Below, one piece after another: positions 42,605 through 52,119 of a stretch of 64,000 nucleotides of DNA. Below the pieces are notes generated by a model that saw nothing but the letters and a program-made list of their open reading frames with translations, searched no databases and was not told the origin of the DNA. This stretch comes from Devosia sp. SL43 (GTDB lineage: Bacteria > Pseudomonadota > Alphaproteobacteria > Rhizobiales > Devosiaceae), in NCBI RefSeq assembly GCF_021729885.1, contig NZ_CP063401.1:2906501-2970500 (forward strand), given 5' to 3'. Every line of letters begins with the position of its first letter. Position 1 is the first letter of the stretch. Both the position numbers and the translations under genes were made by a program.

Positions 42605-43629
42605 GATCGGTAGAGCACGTCCTCTCCGCGGAACAGGGCATGCCGGCGTATCTGCAGAGTCAAGCTGTCGCCCTCGCGCACCGGATGGGTCTTGTCGAGC
42701 AGCACGCGCACCTTGGTGCCGTCGGCGCCACTGGCCTCGGCGATGAGATAGGCGCCGGCATTGACCAGGCGATCGACGCTGAAGCGCGGCCCCTCGCTCG
42801 CCAGGGCAAAATCCTCGGGCCGTACCGCCAGCAGCGCCGCCCCGTCTTCAACCGGAGCGGCGACATCAAAGCCCCCGCCCAGGGCCCGGCCGCCGGCGAT
42901 ATTGGCCTCGATCAGGTTCATCGAACCGATGAAACCGGCGACGAACTTGGTCGCCGGATTGGCATAGATCTCGTCGGGATGTCCCACCTGCTCTATCCGC
43001 CCGGTTGACATCACCACGATACGATCAGCCAGCGCCAGGGCCTCGTCCTGGCCATGAGTTACGAACACGGTGGTGATCCTCAGTTTGCGTTGGATCTGCC
43101 GCACTTCTTCACGGAGCCGCTCGCGCAGATGCTGGTCGAGGCTGGCAAACGGCTCGTCCATCAGCAGGATCTTGGGCTCGATCACAAGGCAGCGGGCGAT
43201 GGCGACACGCTGTTGCTGCCCGCCCGAAAGCTGGCGCGGCATGCGCCTTTCATAGCCCGCCAGGCCGACAAGTTCGAGCGTCGCCATGACCTTGTCGCGG
43301 ATTTCCGTCTTCGGCCGTCCCCGCAGCTTCAACCCGAAGGCAACGTTCTCGAAGACATTCATGTGGCTCCACAGCGCATGACTCTGAAACACCATCGCGG
43401 TCGGCCGCTTCTCCGGGGGCACGTCAGCGACGTCAACGCCATCGATCATGATCTGGCCGCTGGAGGGCTCCTCAAAGCCCCCGATCATGCGCAGCAGCGT
43501 CGTCTTGCCTGATCCGGACGGGCCAAGCAGGCAGACCAGTTCACCATCGGGAATTTCCAGCGATAGTGGATCGACGGCCGACGTGGTGCCGAAGCGCTTG
43601 GAGATGTCGTGCAGAAAAAGGCCGGCCAT
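42601..43629 (-). CDS. ABC importer ATP-binding protein (PotA/UgpC-like)
   Basis: 342 residues from [18 protein letters not shown]. Walker [11 protein letters not shown]-loop [20 protein letters not shown], signature [15 protein letters not shown], Walker [13 protein letters not shown], switch [12 protein letters not shown], and a C-terminal TOBE regulatory domain (about 245-340). It energises the two permeases encoded upstream. SD is weak. The last gene of the SBP-permease-permease-ATPase operon, convergent with the ROK gene. Confidence 0.93.
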   Translation of the reverse strand: MAGLFLHDISKRFGTTSAVDPLSLEIPDGELVCLLGPSGSGKTTLLRMIGGFEEPSSGQIMIDGVDVADVPPEKRPTAMVFQSHALWSHMNVFENVAFGLKLRGRPKTEIRDKVMATLELVGLAGYERRMPRQLSGGQQQRVAIARCLVIEPKILLMDEPFASLDQHLRERLREEVRQIQRKLRITTVFVTHGQDEALALADRIVVMSTGRIEQVGHPDEIYANPATKFVAGFIGSMNLIEANIAGGRALGGGFDVAAPVEDGAALLAVRPEDFALASEGPRFSVDRLVNAGAYLIAEASGADGTKVRVLLDKTHPVREGDSLTLQIRRHALFRGEDVLYRS

Positions 43630-43660
43630 AGGGTGTCCCGTGGTGAAGTTGAATGCGCGC

Positions 43661-44473
43661 TCAGCCGCCCATGCCGCGCGCAAAGGTTTCCGATCCCAGT
43701 ACGCGCCGGGCGAGCAGCAGCGCGATGAGCGAAGGCACCCAAAGCATCACCGTCAGCACTGCGCCATACTGGACGACCAGCGCACTGCGGATCATCTGCA
43801 CCATCAGCAGCGGTGTGGTCTGCACCCGTGGCGCACCCATCAACCAGGCCCCTTCGGTCTCGTAGAAGGTCCACACAAAGGTCATCAGGATTGCAGCGGC
43901 AATGGTGGGAAAGGCCTGTGGCAGCGTGATATACCAGAACACCTGCAGCGGGTTGGCGCCCATGTCGCGCGCCGCCTCTTCCATGTTTCGGCTCACCGAC
44001 TTGAACGCCGCAGTCGGCAACCAGACCATGATCAGGATGGTCGTGACGAGCTGGATGGCCACGATGCCGGTCCAGGTGCCCACCAGATTGAGACTGAGGA
44101 ACAGTACGGCGATGGTCACCACCAGCGCGAAGCGTGGGAAGGCATTGCCCATCAGGATGGACATGAACAGGGTCTGCTTGAACGGAAAGTCGAGCCGCGC
44201 GAAAGCATAGGCTGCCGGCAGGCAGATCGCTGCCGAGATTGCGGTGACGATGGACGTGAGCTGCAGCGAGGTCCAGAGCGCCGCCCAGACGTCGGGCCGC
44301 GCCAGCACCTGCCCCCAGTATTTGAAGCCCCAGCGCGTCGGCAGCAGGGAGGGGTAGAACCACTGCTCGGCAAAGGCCCAGAGCAGCACGGTCAGGATTG
44401 GCATGACCACGAAGAAGAACAGGAAGATGGCCAACAGCCAGCCGGTCAGGTCGAAACGGCGCAGCCATCTCAT
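43661..44473 (-). CDS. ABC importer permease, PotC-like
   Basis: 270 residues from MRWLRRFDLTGWLLAIFLFF; the in-frame extension upstream only shadows the other permease. Six membrane helices, with the EAA loop EEAARDMGANPLQVFWYITLPQAFPTI that contacts the ATPase. Starts 4 bases before the end of the previous permease gene. Single-permease pairs of this kind serve polyamine, thiamine, iron and some sugar systems. Confidence 0.9.
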   Translation of the reverse strand: MRWLRRFDLTGWLLAIFLFFFVVMPILTVLLWAFAEQWFYPSLLPTRWGFKYWGQVLARPDVWAALWTSLQLTSIVTAISAAICLPAAYAFARLDFPFKQTLFMSILMGNAFPRFALVVTIAVLFLSLNLVGTWTGIVAIQLVTTILIMVWLPTAAFKSVSRNMEEAARDMGANPLQVFWYITLPQAFPTIAAAILMTFVWTFYETEGAWLMGAPRVQTTPLLMVQMIRSALVVQYGAVLTVMLWVPSLIALLLARRVLGSETFARGMGG

Positions 44474-45360
44474 GATACCGCTCCTTCGTCGCGCTGCCGC
44501 CGGGCCATTGCCCGCACATAGACGTAGCCGGCCACCGAGCAGATGAGAAAGGTGACGGTGGCCTGGGTCGATGACGCGACCGGGTCGCGCACCGAAATGA
44601 AGGTCCGCAGCATATAGGGCCCCATCAGTTCCGGCGTTGCCGGGCCCAGCAGCAGCGGCTGCAGCACCGACGAGAACAGGTAGAAAAAGTCGAGCGCGCA
44701 GACCACCAGGATCGAGTTGGCCATCTGTGGCAGGATGATGCTCCAGAAGATGCGCAGCTTGCCCGCGCCCAGGTCCCGCGCTGCTTCGATCGAGGGTGTC
44801 GAGATACCGCCGGCCCCGGCCGCCAGCACCAGCAGCGTGAACGGCATGGCGTCCCAGACCAGCCCGATTACCGGTCCCCAGGGGGTCAGATAGGGCGTGC
44901 GATACCAGATGAAGCCGACCTGGTTGAGCATCGACTGCAGCAAGCCGTTCGGACCCATATACTGGATCAGCGCATAGCAGATGACGATGCCAGGCACGAA
45001 CATCGGAAAGAGGGCAGTGAACTGGATGAACGTCGCCAGCGGTCCACGCGCGAAGCGCAGATAGAGAGCGATGGGCACGTTGACCAGCATCAGCAGGAAC
45101 AGCGTGACGAAGGTCGTCCAGAACGTCTGTGCCAGGTTGGACAGGGTATAGGGGTCGCTGAAGAACGTCCCATAGTTCGCCAGCGACCATTGCGTGATGC
45201 CGTCTGCACCGGGCACCTGAAGCGTCCCGATGATGCTGCGCAGCGCCGGGATGAACAGCACGCCCACGATCAGCAGGATCGGAGAAGCGACCAGGAGAAG
45301 GCCCAATGGCAGCTTCCTCCTGGTGCTGGCGACGGGGTGCGGCAACGCTTGCTCACTCAC
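44470..45360 (-). CDS. ABC importer permease, PotB-like
   Basis: 296 residues from a GTG at 45360 (VSEQALPHPV), with GGAGGG eight bases upstream; longer in-frame starts would run into the binding-protein gene. Six helices. The EAA loop is IEAARDLGAGKLRIFWSIILPQMANSI. Heterodimer partner of the next permease. Lies 28 bases after the solute-binding-protein gene. Confidence 0.9.
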   Translation of the reverse strand: MSEQALPHPVASTRRKLPLGLLLVASPILLIVGVLFIPALRSIIGTLQVPGADGITQWSLANYGTFFSDPYTLSNLAQTFWTTFVTLFLLMLVNVPIALYLRFARGPLATFIQFTALFPMFVPGIVICYALIQYMGPNGLLQSMLNQVGFIWYRTPYLTPWGPVIGLVWDAMPFTLLVLAAGAGGISTPSIEAARDLGAGKLRIFWSIILPQMANSILVVCALDFFYLFSSVLQPLLLGPATPELMGPYMLRTFISVRDPVASSTQATVTFLICSVAGYVYVRAMARRQRDEGAVS

Positions 45361-45388
45361 GACGTCGGCCCTCCGCTGACGACTGCGT

Positions 45389-46540
45389 TCAACCCGCGCT
45401 AAGGCCGACGCCGACATTGCGATACCAGCCGTCAAACAGCGGCGGTTCCCAGGTGCCGCCGGGGAAGCTCGGAATCGAGGTCGGGGCAACATCCTTGAAC
45501 TTGGCCTGCAGCTCGGGGTCCATGGCCTCCCAATTGATGCCGGGGAAGCCGCCCAATTCGCTGACCACCTTGTTCTGCACTTCAGGCGAGATGACATAGT
45601 CGGCCAGCTTGAGCGCCAAGTCCTTGTTGGCCGCGCTATTGGGCACCACCACGCCGGAGAAGCCGCCGACAAAGGCGAGGTCCTTGAGCTGGGCAACGGC
45701 GGCTGAAGGCGGCACCACTTCCTTGCGCATGGCCTCGAGCGCCATGTCCGACCAGGCGATCGTCATGTCGACGGCACCGCTGGCGAGCAGCTGGATCGAG
45801 GGCGTATTGCCCCCGGTATACTGCCCCTCGCCATAAAGGCTGGGCGCGATATCGTTGAGATAGGCCCACAGTTTGGCGAACATCGGCTCGGCATATTCGG
45901 GCGTGAAATTGTCATTGGTGAACAGCGACAGGTCCTTGCCCATCACCTCCTGCAGGGCGCGCTCGATGAAGCAGGCGCCCGAGTCACCCACATCGGGGCG
46001 GGCATAGGCAAAGCGGCCGGGATTGGCCTTGATCCAGGCGGTCAGCTCCTCGAACGTCGAGGGCGGCGTCGCGATCTTCTCGGAATTGTAGAACATCACG
46101 ACCTGCGAGCCGCGATAGGGCAAAGCCCATTTGCTCTCCATCACCACGGGGTTCACAATGCCAAAATTGCTGAGGCCCGCAGTGGAGAAATCCACCCAGA
46201 GCCCGGCATCGATGGCGCCGGCAGGGTAGTAGGGCCCCATGGCCTCCATGAAGTCCACCTGGGGATCGGTAGCGGTCTGCAGGGCCGCCATCGCGCGATC
46301 GGCGATGGCATTCATCTGTGCGCCGCCGCCGCCCGAAACCAGGTTCAGGGTAACCCCCGGATTGGCTGCCTCAAATCCGGGCTTGACGTTCATGGTCCAG
46401 AAATCGACGACGTTGACGTCGCTGTTGAAGAATACGTCCAGCACGCCGGGGGCCGCAAAGGCGCGGCCGCCCATCAGACCCGTGGACAGGGCGACGGCGC
46501 CCGCGGCGGTGGACGTCATCAGGAATTCGCGGCGCTTCAT
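45389..46540 (-). CDS. ABC importer solute-binding protein, Tat-type signal
   Basis: 383 residues from MKRREFLMTSTAAGAVALST with SD GGAGGG. The RREFLM twin-arginine motif and the following hydrophobic stretch ending AFAAP suggest Tat export. Type II periplasmic binding fold: PGVLDVFFNSDVNVVDFW, FMEAMGPYYPAGAID, WALPYRGSQVVMFYNSEKI, DYVISPEVQNKVVSELGGFPG. Family resembles the PotD/iron/thiamine cluster. Given the adjacent alpha-mannosidase and ROK gene, a mannose-containing ligand is inferred. Confidence 0.88.
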   Translation of the reverse strand: MKRREFLMTSTAAGAVALSTGLMGGRAFAAPGVLDVFFNSDVNVVDFWTMNVKPGFEAANPGVTLNLVSGGGGAQMNAIADRAMAALQTATDPQVDFMEAMGPYYPAGAIDAGLWVDFSTAGLSNFGIVNPVVMESKWALPYRGSQVVMFYNSEKIATPPSTFEELTAWIKANPGRFAYARPDVGDSGACFIERALQEVMGKDLSLFTNDNFTPEYAEPMFAKLWAYLNDIAPSLYGEGQYTGGNTPSIQLLASGAVDMTIAWSDMALEAMRKEVVPPSAAVAQLKDLAFVGGFSGVVVPNSAANKDLALKLADYVISPEVQNKVVSELGGFPGINWEAMDPELQAKFKDVAPTSIPSFPGGTWEPPLFDGWYRNVGVGLSAG

Positions 46541-46834
46541 CAGTATACCCTCCAAGTGGTTGCGTTCCCTGCCAAGGCGTGCGGATCGGCCCTACTCCTT
46601 CGGGCGCTCCATCTGGGCTAACCGGCCCATTTAAATACCTAACATGAACTTGATTGTGGAAGTCAAGCGTCCCTTGTTGCCCTGCTTTCGCCGCTAGATT
46701 GCCAAATCCCTTGCCCATGCTTGCCTTTGGTGATGCGGCTTTTTATCCTCACTGAAGATTAAATATCACCATTGTGCGAGCCGAGCGCTTCGTTTTAGGT
46801 GATGACGCCGTTCGACCGTGATTTTTGACGAGGG

Positions 46835-49800
46835 ATGATGCGACTTTACCGTGATCGCCAGCGCAGCCTTGACCAGTTGCAGAGCCACCTTGAGGTCTGG
46901 GCCGGTGAACTGGCTGCCTGGGAAGTGCTACGGCGCCACCCAATCGCCCAATGGTCTGTTGCGGCCCCCGATGCGCCCGCCCGCCCGATCGGTCCGGGCG
47001 CGCCCTGGGACAACCGGTTTGGCATCCACTGCTTCCGCACGACGGCGCTCGTCGATCCGGCTCAGGCGGTGGGCGAGGTTGAGTTGCGGCTCGATTTCGG
47101 CGGCGAGGCCCTGGTGCGCCTCATCCGTGCCGATGGCAGCGAGATCACCAGCTTTGGCGCCAATCCGCGCCACCCGCGCTTTGCGCCGGTGCCAAGCGAG
47201 CCCTTCCACATCGAGGCCGAGGTCGCGGCCCGTTCGCTGTTCGGCATTCCACAGCGCGACCCGGTCTTTGTCCGGGCCGAACTGTTCGCCTTTCATCCCG
47301 AGGTCCGCGCCCTGCGGCGGCGCGTCGAGATCGTCCGCGACACGATCCTGACCGTCGAGGATCAGGAACTGGCGCGCGCGCTCTACGAAGGGGTCGAGCT
47401 TGCCCTTTCCGGCCTGCGACTACCCACCGCCACCGACGAAGTCGGCCCGCGGCTGGCCGGCCAGAAATGGGCGGTGGACATCTGGGAGCGCAGTTTCGAG
47501 CCCACCGACACGCCCGCACCCATCGGCGAGCCGGCATTGGCCTCGGTGCGCGGCGCCATCATCCAGCTCGATGCGGCCCTCACCCAATTGCGGGCGGCCT
47601 ATCCCAAGATGGGCAAGGTGCTGGCCACCGGCCATGCCCATATCGATTATGCCTGGCTCTGGCCCCAGCCCGAGACGGTCCGCAAGATCGTTCGCACCTT
47701 TTCGAACGTCAACGCGCTGATGGCCGCGCATCCCGATTTCACGTTCCTGCAATCCTCGTCCTTGTTCTATCGCCATATCGAGGACGAAAACCCGGCGCTG
47801 CTCGAAGCCGTGCGTGGCTGGGTCGCCGAGGGCCGCTGGGAGCCGATCGGCGGCATGCTGATCGAATGCGACACCAACATGCCCTCTGCCGAAGCCTTCC
47901 TGCGCCAATTCCTGTTTGGCCAGCGCGATTTCGAACGCTATTTCGGCGCCATCAGCCGCACCGCCTGGTTGCCCGATACCTTCGGCTTTACCGGCGCCAT
48001 GCCGCAGATCATGCGCCATGCCGGCATCGAGGCGCTGGTCACCATCAAGGTAAGCTGGAACGAGACCAACAAGCTCCCCGAGAACCTCTTCCGCTGGCGC
48101 GGCAATGATGGTTCGGAGGTGATGACCCATACGTTCGATGCCTATGACGCCGATGGCTACAACATGTGGATGACGCCCGGCGCCCTGGCCGAAGTCTGGG
48201 GCAAGCACAAGGGCAAGGACCTGACCGATACCGTGATCGCCACCTATGGCTGGGGTGATGGCGGTGGCGGCCCGGACCCCGACCAGATCGAGAGCATGGC
48301 GCTCATCAACCTGATGCCCGCCATCCCCACCGTCAGTCACGGCAATATCCAGGCCCATCTCGACAGGATCGCCGTCGATCTCGCCGGGGCCGCGCTCCCC
48401 ACCTGGAGCGGCGAGATGTATCTCGAATATCACCGGGCGACCCTCACCACCCAGGGTCGTACCAAGCAGCTCAACCGCCGCGCCGAATTTGGCCTCGTGG
48501 CCGCTGAGGCCCTTGGTGTGATCGCTGCGCTCGAGGGCGCCGATACCGACCTGCCCGATCTCGCCGACGACTGGGTGCTGATGCTGCGCAATCAGTTCCA
48601 CGATATCCTCCCGGGCTCGTCCATCCGCGAAGTCTATGAACAGACCGAGCCCGAACTGCGCGGCATCGTTGAGCGCACCGAAGCCATCGCTCGGGCCAAG
48701 CTCGCCGCGCTTGCCGCAGCCCGGCGCGGTTCGGGGCGCCTGCAGGGTCTGGCCGTCGCCAATCTCTCGGGCAGCGCCAAGACAAGTTGGCAGGTCGTCT
48801 CCGCACAACCCCTTCCGGCCAGCCTGGCGCCCCAGGCCATTGCCGGGGGCTATGCCGTCACCTCGAACCGCCCCCTCACGCCGCTTTCCATTGGCTTTGT
48901 CGCCCAGGCCAACGCTGGCGGCGTTACCGCCAGCCCCGATGGTCTCGAAAACGACCTGGTTCGCGTCCGGCTTGACGCTCATGGCCGTGTCGTCAGCCTG
49001 TTCGACAAGCGTTGCGGGCGCGACTTGGTGGATGGCGCCGCCAACCGCCTGATGGTCTATCGCAACGACCTGCCGCGCAATTTCGACGCCTGGGATATCG
49101 AACCCGGTTTCGCGCTGGGCGGCGAGGAACTGCTGGCGCTCGACAGCATGACGGTCACCGCCTCAGGGCCGCATCTGGCCGAAATCACGATCTTGCGCAC
49201 ACTGGGCTCCAGCCGGATCGAGCAGCGCCTGAGACTATGGGCCAATAGCCCGCGACTGGAATTCGTCACCAGCATCGACTGGCATGACCGGCGCACCTAT
49301 CTGCGCGCTGAATTCCCGGTCACGGTGCTTGCCGGGGAGGCCCACTTCGACCAGGCCATCGGCACAACCGCACGCGCCACGCATGATAACACCACCTGGC
49401 AACAGGCACAGTTCGAGTCCTGCGGCCACCGCTTCGCCTCGCTCGCGGAGACCGATTGGGGCGCAGCTTTGCTCTCGTCGGACAAATATGGCTTCTCGGC
49501 CAAGGGGAACGTCCTCACCATCAGCCTCATCCGCGGCCCCATGTTTCCGGACATGCTGGCCGACGAGGGGCATCACGACTTCACCTACGCACTGCTCCCT
49601 CATGACGGCAGGCATTGGAGCCAGGCCGTGCAGGCCGAGGCCGATCTCGTCTGTGATCCGCTCCGCATCGTCCATGCCGAGGCCGACGAGGCCTACGACA
49701 TCGCGCCCGTCGGCTGGCAGGGCCAGCAGATGCGCTTTCACGCCCTCAAACCGTCCGAAGATGGCCCCGATTATGTGTTGAGGCTCTCCGAATCCGCCGG

Positions 49801-49933
49801 CCGGCGCGGTCATTTCGGTCTCGCCATGCCGACTGACCGAACGGCGACCGTCGTCGACGGGCTCGAGCGGGAGGTCCGGGACGTACATGTGGACCGGCTG
49901 CGACCTTACCAACTGATCAGCGTAAAATTCTGA
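46835..49933 (+). CDS. GH38 alpha-mannosidase
   Basis: 1032 residues. N-terminal beta domain (to about 230), then the catalytic domain: ATGHAHIDYAWLWPQPETVRK (zinc ligands H267/H269 region and D271), nucleophile D381 in WLPDTFGFTGAMPQ, FDAYDADGYNMWMTP, ATYGWGDGGGGPD, and the later ligand His in LRNQFHDILPGSSI. C-terminal beta-sandwich domains follow. It releases alpha-linked mannose, with zinc as cofactor. No signal peptide, so cytoplasmic and acting on imported oligosaccharides. Divergent from the ABC operon across 294 bases, which should hold the ROK-controlled promoters. Confidence 0.95.
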   Translation: MMRLYRDRQRSLDQLQSHLEVWAGELAAWEVLRRHPIAQWSVAAPDAPARPIGPGAPWDNRFGIHCFRTTALVDPAQAVGEVELRLDFGGEALVRLIRADGSEITSFGANPRHPRFAPVPSEPFHIEAEVAARSLFGIPQRDPVFVRAELFAFHPEVRALRRRVEIVRDTILTVEDQELARALYEGVELALSGLRLPTATDEVGPRLAGQKWAVDIWERSFEPTDTPAPIGEPALASVRGAIIQLDAALTQLRAAYPKMGKVLATGHAHIDYAWLWPQPETVRKIVRTFSNVNALMAAHPDFTFLQSSSLFYRHIEDENPALLEAVRGWVAEGRWEPIGGMLIECDTNMPSAEAFLRQFLFGQRDFERYFGAISRTAWLPDTFGFTGAMPQIMRHAGIEALVTIKVSWNETNKLPENLFRWRGNDGSEVMTHTFDAYDADGYNMWMTPGALAEVWGKHKGKDLTDTVIATYGWGDGGGGPDPDQIESMALINLMPAIPTVSHGNIQAHLDRIAVDLAGAALPTWSGEMYLEYHRATLTTQGRTKQLNRRAEFGLVAAEALGVIAALEGADTDLPDLADDWVLMLRNQFHDILPGSSIREVYEQTEPELRGIVERTEAIARAKLAALAAARRGSGRLQGLAVANLSGSAKTSWQVVSAQPLPASLAPQAIAGGYAVTSNRPLTPLSIGFVAQANAGGVTASPDGLENDLVRVRLDAHGRVVSLFDKRCGRDLVDGAANRLMVYRNDLPRNFDAWDIEPGFALGGEELLALDSMTVTASGPHLAEITILRTLGSSRIEQRLRLWANSPRLEFVTSIDWHDRRTYLRAEFPVTVLAGEAHFDQAIGTTARATHDNTTWQQAQFESCGHRFASLAETDWGAALLSSDKYGFSAKGNVLTISLIRGPMFPDMLADEGHHDFTYALLPHDGRHWSQAVQAEADLVCDPLRIVHAEADEAYDIAPVGWQGQQMRFHALKPSEDGPDYVLRLSESAGRRGHFGLAMPTDRTATVVDGLEREVRDVHVDRLRPYQLISVKF

Positions 49934-50186
49934 AGCAGATAGGCCTTTGGCCGTGCCGATCGGAAGGTCCAGGGTGGAGGTGGTCTGGCGACGCGCTCTG
50001 GGCCAATGCTAAGGCGGAAGCCGTAATGTTGATTGGGCCTAGCCCTCGCATTCGGGCGGCCCGATCGTGTTTGATGGACGGTATCGGAGATCTCGTCCTG
50101 TGCCCGTCGAAGCTCGAGGTCGAGCAAGGGGCGGCCTGTCTCCCACGAGCTTGTGGTTCGACAAGCTCGCCCTGCATTCGATTGAT
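49934..50186. other. Short gene-free stretch with small inverted repeat
   Basis: No ORF with a credible start. GAGCTTGT-GGTTCG-ACAAGCTC (50147-50168) is a perfect 8-base hairpin of a type scattered through many alphaproteobacterial genomes. It lies between the convergent ends of the mannosidase and the 74-residue protein gene and may terminate both. Confidence 0.5.
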
Positions 50187-50411
50187 TTAGGCTGAGAAGA
50201 GTGCGGGAGCTTCGTCCCGGGGCGCCGTGAGGTCGCCTTCGCTGACGATGCGCTGATGGGTCTCGGTCGTTGCCTGTATCCGATACTGCAGCGCGTGGCC
50301 TTCGAACGGCAGCAGCGCCACGACGTTGCACGTGCCTGCCTTCCGGCTGCTCGCGCCGCGGTTGGGCAGCAGCTCAAGCGATTGGCCGACCTTGTACTTG
50401 TGTTTCATCAT
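50187..50411 (-). CDS. Small conserved-looking basic protein downstream of the cold-shock gene
   Basis: 74 residues (or 73 from the second ATG at 50408), with AAGGAGG directly upstream, the second ATG having better spacing. Sequence KYKVGQSLELLPNRGASSRK, then LPFEGHALQYRIQATTETHQRIVSEGDLTAP, a likely small beta-barrel. No name can be given. Lies after the terminator of the csp gene on the same strand, so it is expressed by read-through or from its own promoter. Confidence 0.7.
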   Translation of the reverse strand: MMKHKYKVGQSLELLPNRGASSRKAGTCNVVALLPFEGHALQYRIQATTETHQRIVSEGDLTAPRDEAPALFSA

Positions 50412-50425
50412 GGCCTCCTTGGCAA

Positions 50426-50454
50426 AAAAGGCCGTTGCTTGGGCAACGGCCTTT
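50426..50454 (-). terminator. Intrinsic terminator of the cold-shock gene
   Basis: Stem GGCCGTTGC / GCAACGGCC with a 4-base loop, followed on the reverse strand by a run of T. It begins about 25 bases after the csp stop. The same bases lie just before the SD of the next small gene. Confidence 0.85.
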
Positions 50455-50479
50455 TCGATTTCAGCGGTTACGCTGCTGA

Positions 50480-50695
50480 TTACTTGATCAGCGACAGGTT
50501 GACCGCAGATTCCTTGCCGTCACGACCGGCTTCGAGCTCGTAGCTCACCTTGTCGTTTTCATAGAGGCCCTGGATGCCGGCACGCTCGACAGCCGAGATA
50601 TGGACGAATGCGTCCTTGCCGCCAGATTCCGGCGTGATGAAGCCGAAGCCCTTGGTGGCGTTGAAGAACTTTACGGTACCGTTGATGGTGGCCAT
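50480..50695 (-). CDS. Cold-shock protein, CspA family
   Basis: 71 residues, a single cold-shock domain: MATINGTVKFFNATKGFGFI (RNP1 KGFGFI), DAFVHISAVERAG (RNP2 FVHIS) and KVSYELEAGRDGKESAVNL. It binds single-stranded RNA/DNA and melts mRNA structure. The upstream 180 bases to the LysR stop probably include a long 5' leader, as is typical of csp genes. An intrinsic terminator follows. Confidence 0.95.
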   Translation of the reverse strand: MATINGTVKFFNATKGFGFITPESGGKDAFVHISAVERAGIQGLYENDKVSYELEAGRDGKESAVNLSLIK

Positions 50696-50878
50696 TGTTG
50701 AATTTCCTTGGCTCGTACATAGCGAGCGAGCAGTTCCCGGCCGGCGACATGCAGGCTGGGTCTAGACGTTCGCAAATTGATCAGTGAGCCGAGGACCGGA
50801 AATGACCGGCAATAGGCAGCCGACTTGGGCTGTAAACGTATTTTTGATTGTGGCAGGCAATCGAGTTGAAAGCAAGTC

Positions 50879-51790
50879 TTACGCCCGGCTCTGATAGACA
50901 TAGCCCCGCACACTGGCCGGGACCTCCTGCTTGAGCCAGGCGCGAAAGGCCCGCAGCTTGGTGCTTTCGCGCCGCCCCTTGGCCACCGCCAGCCAATAGC
51001 CGAGTGGGCCCTCCACCGCATGCTCGAACGGCCGCACCAGCCGTCCGTCGCTGACGGCATCGGCACTCATCATGTCGGCGGCCATCAGTACGCCCTGTTC
51101 TGATATCGCTGCATCGAAAGCCAGTGAGGCATCCGAATAGATCGGCCCCGTCAGGTCGATATCAGGACCGAGCCCCACTTCCTTGCGCCACGCCTCCCAG
51201 CTCAGCATCGTCGTTGCATCCTGGATCACAGGCACGTCCTTGAGATCGGCAGGATGCTTGAGCCGATTGGCGACATCAGGAGCACAGACCGGCTGGTAGC
51301 GCGTGCCGCCGATCAGTTCTGCCGTCACCCCCGGCCACTTGCCGTGCCCGTAGCGGATGCCGCAGTCGATATCGGGGCGCCCCAGATCCAACATGGTCGC
51401 CGTCACACTGAGCCTGATCTCGATGTCGCGATGCAGGCTGGTGAACTTGTTGATCCGCCAGATCAGCCAGCGCGAGGCAAATACGCTCCCCACCGTCAGG
51501 TTGAGGATGGCTTCGTCGCTGCCCTTCAGGCTCGCCAGGCCATCCTGCAGCGCCGTAAAGCCCGATGTCAGCTGCGGCAGCGCCGCCTTGAGCGCCGGCA
51601 GGGGCCGTAAGCCATTGGGCGTGCGCTCGAACAGCTCCATGCCCAGCCGCTCCTCGGCCCGCCGCAAATGCTGGCTCACCGCGCCGATAGTCACGCCCAG
51701 TTCATCTGCCGCAGGGGCTAATGCGCCGCGACGAGCCACGATTTCGATAGCGCGCAACGCGTTGAGCGGAATGGGAAAGGGGTTTGTCAT
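50879..51790 (-). CDS. LysR family regulator, GcvA-like
   Basis: 303 residues. Helix-turn-helix PLNALRAIEIVARRGALAPAADELGVTIGAVSQHLRRAEERLG, then the GcvA-type substrate domain (GIRYGHGKWPGV, AADMMSADAVSDGRLVRPFE, GYWLAVAK). The ATG at 51790 lies inside a palindrome, pointing to autoregulation. Divergent from a 43-residue small ORF, a layout seen for other GcvA-like regulators. Confidence 0.92.
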   Translation of the reverse strand: MTNPFPIPLNALRAIEIVARRGALAPAADELGVTIGAVSQHLRRAEERLGMELFERTPNGLRPLPALKAALPQLTSGFTALQDGLASLKGSDEAILNLTVGSVFASRWLIWRINKFTSLHRDIEIRLSVTATMLDLGRPDIDCGIRYGHGKWPGVTAELIGGTRYQPVCAPDVANRLKHPADLKDVPVIQDATTMLSWEAWRKEVGLGPDIDLTGPIYSDASLAFDAAISEQGVLMAADMMSADAVSDGRLVRPFEHAVEGPLGYWLAVAKGRRESTKLRAFRAWLKQEVPASVRGYVYQSRA

Positions 51791-51805
51791 ATAGATTTTC
51801 TATAT
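51789..51805. promoter_or_regulatory. Palindromic operator at the LysR start codon
   Basis: ATATAGA-TTT-TCTATAT is a perfect inverted repeat that includes part of the LysR start codon (51788-51790). It is AT-rich in a GC-rich region and fits the T-N11-A form of LysR sites. Probably controls both the LysR gene and the small ORF at 51909. Confidence 0.7.
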
Positions 51806-51908
51806 TTAACCGGCGACCTTGTCCATTGTTCACCCTGCGGCAGAGGCGCATAAAAGACCACGAGAAATGCACAACCACCACTACGAAGACCATATAGGAG
51901 GTCACAAA

Positions 51909-52040
51909 ATGTCTAGGCTATCCACCATCGTGCGCCGCCTTGTCTCGTCCATCCTGACCACGCCGCGCGCTTCCACCGATCCTGACACCATGGCTCTGCG
52001 CGATTGGGCCGACCTGCCGGCGCATCACCCCCTGTCCTGA
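51909..52040 (+). CDS. 43-residue small protein divergent from LysR
   Basis: Starts at ATG 51909 with TAGGAGGTC as a near-perfect SD. Sequence starts MSRLSTIVRRLVSSILTTPR and ends DWADLPAHHPLS: a basic N-terminus, then an acidic tail. It resembles the small DUF1127-type proteins often found next to GcvA-like LysR genes, but lacks their usual core, so no family is claimed. The strong SD and the paired operator argue that it is translated. Confidence 0.6.
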   Translation: MSRLSTIVRRLVSSILTTPRASTDPDTMALRDWADLPAHHPLS

Positions 52041-52119
52041 GGGCGAATTCGGGGCGGCGCCGCGCTCAGGCCACATTCGGGCCGTTGAAGGGGGCAACCT
52101 CGTTTCACGGAGTTTCCGG

